Source of the DNA: Ignavibacteria bacterium
GTDB lineage: Bacteria; Bacteroidota; Ignavibacteria; Tepidaquicellales; OLB5
Length of the DNA: 15,198 bases
NCBI GenBank assembly: GCA_030835005.1
Contig: JAUQWT010000128.1
Location: 1 to 15,198, forward strand
Reading direction: 5' to 3'
Of this stretch, positions 7,055 to 14,225 are shown piece after piece. The position numbers and the translations under genes are program-made. Positions within the stretch are counted from its first letter, which is position 1, and each line of letters begins with the position of its first letter. Under the pieces are notes generated by a model. That model saw only the letters and a list, made by a program, of their open reading frames with translations. It had not been told where the DNA came from and searched no databases.

Positions 7055-8434
7055 ATGAAAAAACTTTTGATCTTATTTTTACTTGCCACCTCATCCATGG
7101 CAGTTTTGGCTCAGAACTACATTGTAGAGCAGCCGATTACCGGCTTAAATCAGCCGGTTGCTTTTGATTTCATACCGGGCACCAGTAATGTCATAATTAC
7201 AGGAAAGCTTGGGTCAGCATGGATTTACAATATTTCGACCGGTGCGTTGGTCTCTACTTTCTGGAACTTTACGGATTCCGTTAACAGTAATTTTGAAAGA
7301 GGCGTGCTAGGCGTAACAGTTGATCCCAATTACGCAGTGAACAATTACATCTATATTTATTATATCCACTTGAATCCACAGGCGTCAAGGGTTGTTAGGT
7401 TTACTAACGTGGGTAATGTGGGAACTGCTCCCGTGATCTTATTTGACTACCAGCTAGGTTCAATAGCAGGCAACCACGTTGGCGGGAATATTCATTTCGG
7501 CAGGGATGGCAAGCTGTATATTACTCTTGGTGAAACAGCAGTAAGTTCAAACTCGCAATTACTCACAAATCCGAAGGGAAAGCTGCTCAGGATCAATTCG
7601 AACGGCACTATCCCGACAGACAATCCATATTACGATGACGGCAATCCGGCAACCGGCAATGATGACCGGATTTGGGTATGGGGACTTAGGAACAGTTTTG
7701 ATTTTTGCGTCAGCCCAATTAATGATTCTATATATGCATCAGAAAACGGTGGAAGTTCCCGGGATGAAGTAAACTTCATCAAAAAGGGGCTAAACTACGG
7801 TTGGCCTAATTGTGAAGGATACTGCAATCCGTATAACCCGTCATACAAACAGCCTATGCACACATGGCCTTCTCCGCTTCCGGCTGTTACAGGTATTATG
7901 ATATATAATGGAACAGCAATGCCATGGTTATACGGAAAAATGCTTGTCAGCGATAATGATAACGGGATTATATATCTTTGTGATCTTTCGGGTAATAACA
8001 ACAGTGACTCTGTGACAAACAGAGTAACAATGCTCGACCTGCTCGGGCTCACAACTCTAAAACAAGGCAGTGACGGTTTTGTTTACGCTTTAAGAGGCGG
8101 TTATACTGCGGCCGGATTGATCTACAGGATAAAGCCCGACCTGACCGGCATTGAACCGAACGGAATTCCCGTAAACTTCCGTCTTGGGCAGAACTATCCT
8201 AATCCGTTCAATCCCTCAACAAGCATAGGTTACTCTATGCTTAAAGATGGATTTGTTTCGATAAAGATCTTTGATGTTACCGGAAGTGAAATTGCCGTAC
8301 TTGTTGATCAGAATGTGAAGGCAGGCGATCACAGTGTTGTGTGGGATGCTTCAAATCTTCCAAGCGGTGTGTATTTTTACAGAATGACTGCAAATAACCA
8401 GTCGATCGAAAAGAAAATGGCGCTGGTAAAATAG
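7055..8434 (+). CDS. T9SS-exported PQQ-dehydrogenase-like beta-propeller, diverged paralogue
   Basis: A 459-residue secreted protein with the same architecture as its upstream neighbour: signal peptide about 1-19 (LA/Q, Gln at +1), propeller about 22-362, and T9SS type A sorting domain about 376-459 (LGQNYPNPFNP to the EKKM tail). The putative catalytic His141 (GNHVGG) and Arg212 (GLRNSF) are kept, as are ERGVLGVTVDPNY and LNYGWPNCEGYC. The glycine-rich GMGDGGSGGDPGNR segment of the neighbour is replaced by TLGETAVSSNSQ, which may change metal or cofactor binding. It could have a different substrate or be a non-enzymatic propeller. It probably arose by tandem duplication and is likely co-transcribed. 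The 136-base gap after it contains two hairpins but no clear T-run terminator. Confidence 0.85.
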   Translation: MKKLLILFLLATSSMAVLAQNYIVEQPITGLNQPVAFDFIPGTSNVIITGKLGSAWIYNISTGALVSTFWNFTDSVNSNFERGVLGVTVDPNYAVNNYIYIYYIHLNPQASRVVRFTNVGNVGTAPVILFDYQLGSIAGNHVGGNIHFGRDGKLYITLGETAVSSNSQLLTNPKGKLLRINSNGTIPTDNPYYDDGNPATGNDDRIWVWGLRNSFDFCVSPINDSIYASENGGSSRDEVNFIKKGLNYGWPNCEGYCNPYNPSYKQPMHTWPSPLPAVTGIMIYNGTAMPWLYGKMLVSDNDNGIIYLCDLSGNNNSDSVTNRVTMLDLLGLTTLKQGSDGFVYALRGGYTAAGLIYRIKPDLTGIEPNGIPVNFRLGQNYPNPFNPSTSIGYSMLKDGFVSIKIFDVTGSEIAVLVDQNVKAGDHSVVWDASNLPSGVYFYRMTANNQSIEKKMALVK

Positions 8435-8451
8435 CATTCGTGTTTATCTTT

Positions 8452-8479
8452 CCGGGCGGCGCCAAAGACCACCACCCGG
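8452..8479. repeat. GC-rich imperfect hairpin downstream of the second dehydrogenase
   Basis: CCGGG pairs with CCCGG at the ends, and the stem continues inward with single C-A mismatches and GG/CC pairs. It lies 18 bases after the stop codon and is markedly more GC-rich than its surroundings. No T-run follows, so it is more likely an mRNA 3'-end stabiliser or weak pause site than a classical terminator. Confidence 0.4.
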
Positions 8480-8528
8480 GTAACAGAAGCTGAGGATACA
8501 TTGATCAGATTTCAAATTTCATATTTAT

Positions 8529-8551
8529 GCGGATGAGGTCAACTCATCCGC
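8529..8551. repeat. Perfect 9-bp inverted repeat ahead of the CSCH-motif gene
   Basis: GCGGATGAG, loop GTCAA, CTCATCCGC: a perfect 9-base stem with a 5-base loop, ending 19 bases before the ATG at 8571. The following sequence is AT-rich but has no run of T, so termination would be weak. It may be a partial terminator between the dehydrogenases and the next gene, or a 5'-leader structure acting on translation of that gene. Confidence 0.55.
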
Positions 8552-8570
8552 TCAATTTATAAATTAATTT

Positions 8571-9395
8571 ATGAGAAAAATCTTCATAGCTGTAGCAGTA
8601 CTTGCCTTCCTTTTGTTAACATATGAAACATTGCTTTCTTTTTCCACCGGAATAGGCGGAAGAACGAAAAAGAACTCATACGGCGAGCCTGAGATCGGAT
8701 GCTCCTGCCATAGTGTTGATTCTCTTTCCAGCGTGAGCGTGCGGATCTACGGACCGGCAGTTGTTGCGCCAGGGTTTACTTACGTTTACCGCATATCTCT
8801 TAAGGGCGGCATTGCTATCGGCGGAGGATTTGATTTCAATGCGTGGTACGGCGCAGTTGATACTGTTGAGGGTCAAAATACAGTTAACTTCGGAATTGAT
8901 ATAACGCACATATTCCCGCAGGCATTTGTTGGGAAAGATAGTATTAGCTGGCTGGTTAAATATACTGCCAAAGACACTAATACTGTATTATACGATACAC
9001 TTTACGCTACCGGCAACAGTATAAATTTTAATCATGAAGCAGATTCACTGGACAGGTGGAATTTTTCACCTAACTTTGTTGTGAAGATAGATCCTGCAAC
9101 TATCGGTATTCAAAACGGGGGAGTGATCGCTTCAAAGTTTACACTTGCTCAAAATTTTCCAAATCCGTTTAATCCTTCTACAACTATAAAATTTTCTCTA
9201 AAGCAGGATGGATTTGTTACGCTTAATATTTTCGATATTACCGGACGTGAGGTTGAACAGCTTGCCAGCGGCAACAGGAAATCCGGTGAGTATGAGCTTA
9301 CTTGGGACGCGTCAAACTATCCCAGCGGTGTATATTTTTATAGGATGACAGCAAACGGGCAAAGTGAAGAAAAGAAGATGGTGTTGATTAAGTGA
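8571..9395 (+). CDS. T9SS cargo with choice-of-anchor-V-like domain and a CSCH motif
   Basis: A 274-residue exported protein. A hydrophobic signal segment covers about residues 4-18, with cleavage probably near SFS (23-25). Next comes TGIGGRTKKNSYGEPEIGCSCH, whose Cys44-Ser-Cys46-His47 resembles a c-type heme site, but with one residue between the cysteines instead of two. Residues of about 53-172 are beta-rich (VSVRIYGP, PGFTYVYRISLKGG, FDFNAWYGAV, WLVKYTAKDTNTVLYDTLYATGNSIN, and NHEADSLDRWNF). That order of motifs matches, by my recollection, the choice-of-anchor V family of Bacteroidota secreted proteins. Residues of about 190-274 are a T9SS type A sorting domain. Heme attachment is uncertain; the two Cys could instead bind metal or form a bond. 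It closes the secreted block and is followed by hairpins and a terminator. Confidence 0.75.
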   Translation: MRKIFIAVAVLAFLLLTYETLLSFSTGIGGRTKKNSYGEPEIGCSCHSVDSLSSVSVRIYGPAVVAPGFTYVYRISLKGGIAIGGGFDFNAWYGAVDTVEGQNTVNFGIDITHIFPQAFVGKDSISWLVKYTAKDTNTVLYDTLYATGNSINFNHEADSLDRWNFSPNFVVKIDPATIGIQNGGVIASKFTLAQNFPNPFNPSTTIKFSLKQDGFVTLNIFDITGREVEQLASGNRKSGEYELTWDASNYPSGVYFYRMTANGQSEEKKMVLIK

Positions 9396-9418
9396 TCCCG
9401 CTAAGCAGAAACGCGGGA
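9396..9418. repeat. Short inverted repeat directly after the stop codon
   Basis: TCCCGC and GCGGGA form a 6-base stem around an 11-base loop, starting on the base after the TGA. No T-run follows. The stronger terminator lies about 50 bases further on. Confidence 0.4.
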
Positions 9419-9468
9419 CTGCAATAATCGAAGAAAGTTAACAAGACAAAAGTAGAATGTGATTTTAG

Positions 9469-9497
9469 AGCCTGCTTGATTTTTGGCAGGCTTTTTG
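9469..9497 (+). terminator. Rho-independent terminator of the secreted-protein block
   Basis: AGCCTGC and GCAGGCT form a perfect 7-base stem around a 10-base loop, followed at once by a T-run (GCTTTTTG). It separates the T9SS cargo block from metG. Confidence 0.85.
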
Positions 9498-9510
9498 TTT
9501 TTCCATTGGG

Positions 9511-9518
9511 TATATTTG
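9511..9518 (+). promoter_or_regulatory. Putative -7 box of the metG promoter
   Basis: TATATTTG fits the Bacteroidota -7 consensus TAnnTTTG and lies 9 bases before the metG ATG, just downstream of a terminator. Transcription would begin within a few bases of the start codon, giving an almost leaderless message. I could not find a TTTG -33 element at the expected spacing, so this is tentative. Confidence 0.4.
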
Positions 9519-9527
9519 TAGATAATT

Positions 9528-11189
9528 ATGAAAAAATCAGGGAAATACAATAGAATACTGGTTACGGCGGCGCTTCCTTACACTAACGGCTATACACATT
9601 TAGGCCACGTTGCAGGCTCATTTTTACCTGCTGATATGTATGCACGATATTGCAGACTTGCCGGGTATGACATCATTTTCATTTGCGGGTCAGATGAATA
9701 TGGAACGCCCATTGCGCTGGCTGCAATCAAAGAGGGAGTTTCAACAAAGGAAATTATTGATAAATATCACTACGCAAACAAGAAAGCTTATGAGGAGCTT
9801 GGGCTGTCTTTTGATATATTTTCGCGTACATCAAATGAAACTCACGCTGAAACTGCGCAGGAATTCTTCCTGAATCTATACAACAAGAAACTTCTTTATC
9901 AGAAAACCGAGAAACAATTATACTCAGAAAAGGAAAATAGATTCCTTGCGGATAGATTTGTAGTTGGCACCTGTCCTATTTGCGGATTTGAAGAAGCAAC
10001 CGGCGATGAATGCGAAAATTGCGGAAGCGCACTTTCGCCGAATCAGCTTATCAATCCTAAATCAAAATTAACAGGTGATACTCCCGTAATTAAAGATACC
10101 GTAAGCTATTATTTTCCTTTAAAGGATTACCAGGCAAAGCTTGAAAAGTGGATCGACTCTAAAACCGACTGGAAACCGAATGTTGTAAATTACTGCAAGG
10201 GCTGGTTTAAAACCGGCTTGCAGGATAGATCAATAACCCGCGAACTTGAGTGGGGTGTTCCGGTTCCGATTAAGGGCGAAGAGGGAAAAGTAATTTATAT
10301 ATGGTTCGAAGCGCCCATCGGTTATATCTCAATGACGAAAGAACTTTTTGCACAAAAGGGCGAGCCCGAAAAATGGAAAGAGTACTGGCAAAGCAAAGAT
10401 ACAAAACTTGTGAATTTCCTGGGGAAGGATAATATTATTTTCCACGCTATATTCTTTCCTGCGATGCTCATGGCGCATGGTGATTTTGTACTGGCTGATA
10501 ATGTCCCCGCAAATGAATTCATGAATCTTGAAGGAAGCAAGCAATCAAAAAGCAAGGGGCATGCTATCCTGCTAAAGGATGTCGTTAATAAGTTCAATCC
10601 GGATTCAATTCGTTACGCAATAGCAAGCAATATGCCCGAAAATAAGGATACTGATTTCTACTGGGTTGACCTTCAGGCAAAGAACAATAATGAGCTTTCT
10701 GCAATACTGGGCAATTTTGTAAACCGTACATTTGTATTTTGCGAGAAGTATTTTGAGGGCAGAGTACCTGAATCAGGCACTTTTGCTGAAATTGACAGTA
10801 ATATAATAAACAGCCTTAAATCATATGTAGAGAGGATTGCATCTTATTATGAAAATTACAAATTTAAGGATGCGCTTGGTGAAACTATGAATCTTGTAAG
10901 GGACGCGAATAAGTACTTTAATGATACTGAGCCCTGGAAAGTGATCAAGGAAGATAAGGCAAGGTGCGGAACTGTAATAAATGTATGCCTTCAGTTATGC
11001 CACACGTTTGCAATACTGTTCGATCCGGTTCTTCCGTTCACTTCTATAAAGATTCTTAATATGCTGAATACCGGAAAAGAGAATTTCTCATGGGATAAAG
11101 CAGCAGAACTGACATTGAATAACGGACATAAGCTGAATTCTCCGGAGATACTTTTCAGAAAGATTGAAGACAGCGAAATAGAGAAATAG
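9528..11189 (+). CDS. metG: Methionyl-tRNA synthetase
   Basis: A 553-residue cytoplasmic class I aminoacyl-tRNA synthetase that charges tRNA-Met. The HIGH-type signature is THLGH (residues 23-27) after ALPYTNG. The connective insertion carries one zinc knuckle with Cys149, Cys152, Cys162 and Cys165. The KMSKS loop is K338-Q-S-K-S342, with Met replaced by Gln. The anticodon-binding helical domain shows the typical NDTEPWKV segment followed by FAILFDPVLPFTSIKI. The protein ends soon after this domain, so it lacks the C-terminal OB-fold tRNA-binding extension of longer (about 670-residue) bacterial forms. The start at 9528 is supported by the MKKSGKYNRILVTAALPY beginning. folP follows after 54 bases with no terminator, so the two may share a transcript. 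Confidence 0.97.
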   Translation: MKKSGKYNRILVTAALPYTNGYTHLGHVAGSFLPADMYARYCRLAGYDIIFICGSDEYGTPIALAAIKEGVSTKEIIDKYHYANKKAYEELGLSFDIFSRTSNETHAETAQEFFLNLYNKKLLYQKTEKQLYSEKENRFLADRFVVGTCPICGFEEATGDECENCGSALSPNQLINPKSKLTGDTPVIKDTVSYYFPLKDYQAKLEKWIDSKTDWKPNVVNYCKGWFKTGLQDRSITRELEWGVPVPIKGEEGKVIYIWFEAPIGYISMTKELFAQKGEPEKWKEYWQSKDTKLVNFLGKDNIIFHAIFFPAMLMAHGDFVLADNVPANEFMNLEGSKQSKSKGHAILLKDVVNKFNPDSIRYAIASNMPENKDTDFYWVDLQAKNNNELSAILGNFVNRTFVFCEKYFEGRVPESGTFAEIDSNIINSLKSYVERIASYYENYKFKDALGETMNLVRDANKYFNDTEPWKVIKEDKARCGTVINVCLQLCHTFAILFDPVLPFTSIKILNMLNTGKENFSWDKAAELTLNNGHKLNSPEILFRKIEDSEIEK

Positions 11190-11243
11190 GAATACCCTGC
11201 ACAGGTGAATGACAAAAAGAAATAATTCAACTAACTATAAATA

Positions 11244-12089
11244 ATGAACGACAATTATTCATACCAAATAGGCAAGAAAATTTATGACTTAAGCGCAAGA
11301 ACTCATGTAATGGGTGTGCTTAATATCACTCCTGATTCCTTTTCAGATGGCGGCAAGTATATGGAGCTTGGCGCGGCAGTAACACGGGCAAAAGAAATGG
11401 AATCAGAGGGCGCGGATTTCATTGATGTTGGGGGAATCTCAACCCGCCCTGGTGCTGAGGAAGTTTCGCCTGAAGAAGAGCTTAAGAGGGTTATTCCTGT
11501 AGTTAAAGCGCTCAACAGCGAAGTTGCTGTTCCGGTATCTATTGACACATACCGCGCCAGGGTTGCTGATGAAGCATTATCCAATGGAGCGCTCATTGTT
11601 AATGATATAAGCGCTTTCAATTTTGATAAGGAAATGGCAGCCGCTGTTGCCAAACATAATGCTACGGCTATTGCTATGCATATAAAAGGTACACCGCGCG
11701 ATATGCAAAAAGATCCGCAATACAATGACCTGATGGCAGAGTTACTGCAGTATTTTGAAAATGCTGCATGGCAGGCAAACGTTGCAGGAATCAAGCAGGT
11801 AATTTTTGATCCGGGTATTGGATTTGGCAAAACTGTTGAGCATAACCTTAAAATTCTAAAACATCTTCAGGATCTGAAAAGGCTTGATACTCCAATAATG
11901 ATAGGTGTATCAAGAAAAAGCCTAATAGGCAAGCTGCTTGATACCGAAGATGTGTATGACAGGCTTGAAGGAACAATTGCGCTTAACACAGTAGGAATTT
12001 TGAACGGCGCTCACATAATTCGCGTTCATGATGTGAAAGAGGGAGTGCGTACAGCACGGATACTTGATGCATACAATAAAGTAGAATAG
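11244..12089 (+). CDS. folP: Dihydropteroate synthase
   Basis: A 281-residue TIM-barrel enzyme of folate synthesis, joining hydroxymethyl-dihydropterin pyrophosphate to p-aminobenzoate; it is the sulfonamide target. The conserved loops are in order: VLNITPDSFSDGG (25-37), DVGGISTRPGAEEV (61-74), VSIDTYRARVA (98-108) with Asp101, VNDISAF (119-125), MHIKGTPRDMQ (145-155), FDPGIGFGKT (188-197), GVSRKSLIGKLL (221-232) and the terminal RVHDVKEGV (250-258). In the second loop the residue that is often Glu or Ala in other bacteria (ESTRPG) is Ile65; this position varies within the family. Length is normal. It follows metG by 54 bases and ends at a strong terminator. No other folate genes are in view. 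Confidence 0.96.
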   Translation: MNDNYSYQIGKKIYDLSARTHVMGVLNITPDSFSDGGKYMELGAAVTRAKEMESEGADFIDVGGISTRPGAEEVSPEEELKRVIPVVKALNSEVAVPVSIDTYRARVADEALSNGALIVNDISAFNFDKEMAAAVAKHNATAIAMHIKGTPRDMQKDPQYNDLMAELLQYFENAAWQANVAGIKQVIFDPGIGFGKTVEHNLKILKHLQDLKRLDTPIMIGVSRKSLIGKLLDTEDVYDRLEGTIALNTVGILNGAHIIRVHDVKEGVRTARILDAYNKVE

Positions 12090-12103
12090 TTTTCTCGAGC
12101 CCA

Positions 12104-12144
12104 AAACTGACCGGCATATCAATAGATACTGCCGGTTTTTTTTT
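12104..12144 (+). terminator. Strong rho-independent terminator after folP
   Basis: ACCGGCA (12110-12116) pairs with TGCCGGT (12130-12136) around a 13-base loop. A run of nine T (12136-12144) follows, and an A-run at 12104-12107 faces it on the other arm. It closes the metG-folP unit 20 bases after the stop. Confidence 0.9.
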
Positions 12145-12261
12145 CTGTTCCCCAAATGTACATTACGACCTGACATACCGAAAACACGCTATACACTTCA
12201 AAATCACCAATAAAGCTAGTGATAAGTATTGCTAAGTTAAGTTCATTAAGTTATGTTTACA

Positions 12262-12286
12262 CATAATAGTTAGCATAATTAGTTAG
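12262..12286. repeat. Imperfect 12/13-base tandem repeat
   Basis: CATAATAGTTAG is immediately followed by CATAATTAGTTAG, two copies differing by one inserted T. The copies lie in the intergenic region about 225 bases ahead of the SBBP-repeat gene. They could be a paired regulator-binding site or simple slippage in AT-rich DNA. Confidence 0.5.
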
Positions 12287-12352
12287 AATTGAATGACTTT
12301 CATAGGGTTTAAAAGTACCTTAATAAAGTTAACTAAAACATAAATAGAGCGA

Positions 12353-12424
12353 ATGAAATTTTTCGAATTTGTGGTAATTCTGATTTACATACTTGTTACA
12401 GTAAAATTATTTTCACAATCATAA
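12353..12424 (+). pseudogene. Orphan 23-residue signal-peptide-like reading frame
   Basis: An ATG opens a 23-codon frame ending in TAA. The peptide has Lys2, then a hydrophobic core of mostly Val, Ile, Leu and Tyr, and ends KLFSQS. That is the shape of a Bacteroidota signal peptide cut just before a +1 Gln, as in the SBBP-repeat protein downstream (VSFSQ). No mature protein follows in any frame I checked. It may be the remains of a decayed secreted-protein gene, a small leader peptide, or chance. The ribosome site (AGAG) is weak. Confidence 0.3.
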
Positions 12425-12495
12425 CAAACTAAATCATGTTAAGTGATATTTTTTTACGGGATTCAGTAAAAGAAGAAAAATCCAACTAACTCTAA

Positions 12496-12505
12496 AGGGG
12501 AGAGG
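12496..12505 (+). promoter_or_regulatory. Purine-rich ribosome binding site of the SBBP-repeat gene
   Basis: AGGGGAGAGG lies 4 bases before the ATG at 12510, with its AGGGGAG core 7 bases away. It is the strongest Shine-Dalgarno-like sequence in the window and fixes this start. Confidence 0.6.
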
Positions 12506-12509
12506 CAAA

Positions 12510-14207
12510 ATGAAAAAGATAATACTGATTACAGCAATAATGCTCTTAGCAGGAACGTCAGTTTCATTTTCACAGGTAATTTCACGTATTTTCAGTTACA
12601 ACGGTCCGGGCAACCAGATAGATAAATGTAACGGGATCGTCCAGGATAATCTTGGCAGGGTTTATGCAACCGGTGTCAGTTGGGGCGGCAATACTACAAA
12701 GGATGATTTTGCCACAATAAAATTTGGTGATGACGGCGACTACCTATGGGTAGCGAGGTACGACGGGCCGGGGCATAACCTTGATCATGCTTCAGCCATT
12801 GCTATAGATAACGCGGGAAATGTTTATGTAACGGGCTGGAGCAGAAGCTCAAATGACTACGGAAGTGAAGATTACTGCACGATAAAATATAATACAAACG
12901 GAATTGTTCAGTGGGTAGCCCGTTATGACGGGGCAGTGAATGCCGATTGTTATTATTATGATTATGCCAAGGCAATAAGCGTTGATGCGTCCGGAAATGT
13001 TTATGTTACCGGAGAAAGCTGGGGGAATGATATTTTAAACGGCGACTACCTGACTGTGAAATACAATTCATCCGGAGTATTACAGTGGGCTAAACGATAT
13101 AACGGACCCTCAAGCAAAGAAGATTTCGCATCGTCACTTTCACTTGATGCCGGCGGTAATGTGTATGTTACAGGAAAGAGCTTTCAAAACGGAAAAGGCT
13201 TTGATATGCTGACAGTTAAATATAATAATACAGGAGCGCAGCAATGGACTGCCAGGTATGACGGCCCTGCCTTTCTTGATGATGCAGCAAATGAAGTTAA
13301 AGCAGATTTATCAGGAAATGTTTACGTTACGGGTTCCAGCAATGGTGGTAGTACAAAGCTTGATTATGCAACAATAAAATACAATACCGCAGGACAGCAG
13401 CAATGGTTAAAAAGATATACTAATCCGCGAATGAATGATACTGATGCTGCTACCGGACTTGATCTTGATGTTTATGGAAATGCTTACGTAACAGGTTACA
13501 GTAAGAGTCCTCTATCCAGCGGCGCCGCAGGTGCATACAATTACGTCACGATCAAATATAATTCAGCAGACGGTACAGAAAGCTGGGTCAATAGTTACGA
13601 CGGCATATATAATGATAAGGCCTTTGACATTAAAGTTATATTTAAGCCATGCGCCACAGATAAATCCGGGGGTTACAATACCGAGATCCCATGCTGGGAA
13701 ATAGATGTATTTGTCACTGGGCAAAGCCAGGTTGCAGGTGGATCGTACGATATAGCAACTTTGAAATACGGTGAAGGCGGAGGTTTATTGTGGACAAGTA
13801 AATTCAACGGACCTGCAAATACGAATGACGCAGCTTACAGCATTTCGGCAAGCGGCAGTTACCCCGTAATTTATGCAGGCGGCTCATTTTCAAATGATTA
13901 CGGCATAATTGGTATAACACAAACCAGGCCGGAACAGAATGGTGATATGGAAGGTATCTCGCTGAATTACCCCAATCCGTTTAACCCAGAAACCAATATT
14001 TATTTCAACCTGATTAGAGAGTCACATGTAAAGATAGCTATTTATGATATGCTTGGCAGGACTGTTTCTGTACTATTGGATGATGATATGATGTCCGGAT
14101 CACACTTCGTTAACTGGAATGCAGCGAACTTCAACAGCGGAGTTTATTTTTACAGGATAGAAACATCATATTCCTCTGAAACCAAAAAGCTTGTGCTTAT
14201 AAAATAG
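12510..14207 (+). CDS. T9SS-exported SBBP-repeat beta-propeller protein
   Basis: A 565-residue secreted protein. The signal peptide is about residues 1-21, with a VSFS/Q site and Gln at +1. It is followed by about eight repeats of roughly 54 residues, each with a 'D..GNVYVTG.S' core, a 'DY.TIKYN..G..QW..RY' strand pair and a 'DGP' turn. Core motifs start near residues 51, 105, 164, 218, 271, 326, 400 and 454. This is the SBBP (seven-bladed beta-propeller) repeat pattern. The spacing before the seventh core is about 74 residues, because a loop with Cys381 and Cys395 is inserted. Residues of about 484-565 are a type A T9SS sorting domain (LNYPNPFNPETN ... NSGVYFYR ... ETKKLVLIK). The ligand is unknown; binding or adhesion at the surface is a guess. 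It appears to be a single-gene unit with its own leader region and terminators. Confidence 0.9.
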   Translation: MKKIILITAIMLLAGTSVSFSQVISRIFSYNGPGNQIDKCNGIVQDNLGRVYATGVSWGGNTTKDDFATIKFGDDGDYLWVARYDGPGHNLDHASAIAIDNAGNVYVTGWSRSSNDYGSEDYCTIKYNTNGIVQWVARYDGAVNADCYYYDYAKAISVDASGNVYVTGESWGNDILNGDYLTVKYNSSGVLQWAKRYNGPSSKEDFASSLSLDAGGNVYVTGKSFQNGKGFDMLTVKYNNTGAQQWTARYDGPAFLDDAANEVKADLSGNVYVTGSSNGGSTKLDYATIKYNTAGQQQWLKRYTNPRMNDTDAATGLDLDVYGNAYVTGYSKSPLSSGAAGAYNYVTIKYNSADGTESWVNSYDGIYNDKAFDIKVIFKPCATDKSGGYNTEIPCWEIDVFVTGQSQVAGGSYDIATLKYGEGGGLLWTSKFNGPANTNDAAYSISASGSYPVIYAGGSFSNDYGIIGITQTRPEQNGDMEGISLNYPNPFNPETNIYFNLIRESHVKIAIYDMLGRTVSVLLDDDMMSGSHFVNWNAANFNSGVYFYRIETSYSSETKKLVLIK

Positions 14208-14225
14208 TCTTAACCTCCGAAAGAA

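Larger units (their letters stand above)
12145..12509. promoter_or_regulatory. Long AT-rich leader region of the SBBP-repeat gene
   Basis: This gene-poor stretch lies between the folP terminator and the SBBP-repeat gene. It is strongly AT-rich. It contains an imperfect tandem repeat at 12262-12286, two TTAAGTT copies at 12237-12243 and 12246-12252, a tiny signal-peptide-like reading frame at 12353-12424, and a good ribosome site at its end. The promoter of the downstream gene must lie here, but I see no clear TAnnTTTG box. No tRNA or known riboswitch was recognised. Confidence 0.5.

Noticed and set aside
11303..11830. Long open frame of about 175 codons on the minus strand
   Set aside because: It lies antisense inside folP, whose motifs are unmistakable. 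Its Ser/Ala/Ile-rich translation has no recognisable motif and mirrors the folP codons.
12510..14207. Repeats in the SBBP gene as a DNA repeat array or CRISPR
   Set aside because: The periodicity is at protein level (about 54 residues) with diverged codons, as expected for propeller blades; there are no identical DNA repeats with unique spacers.
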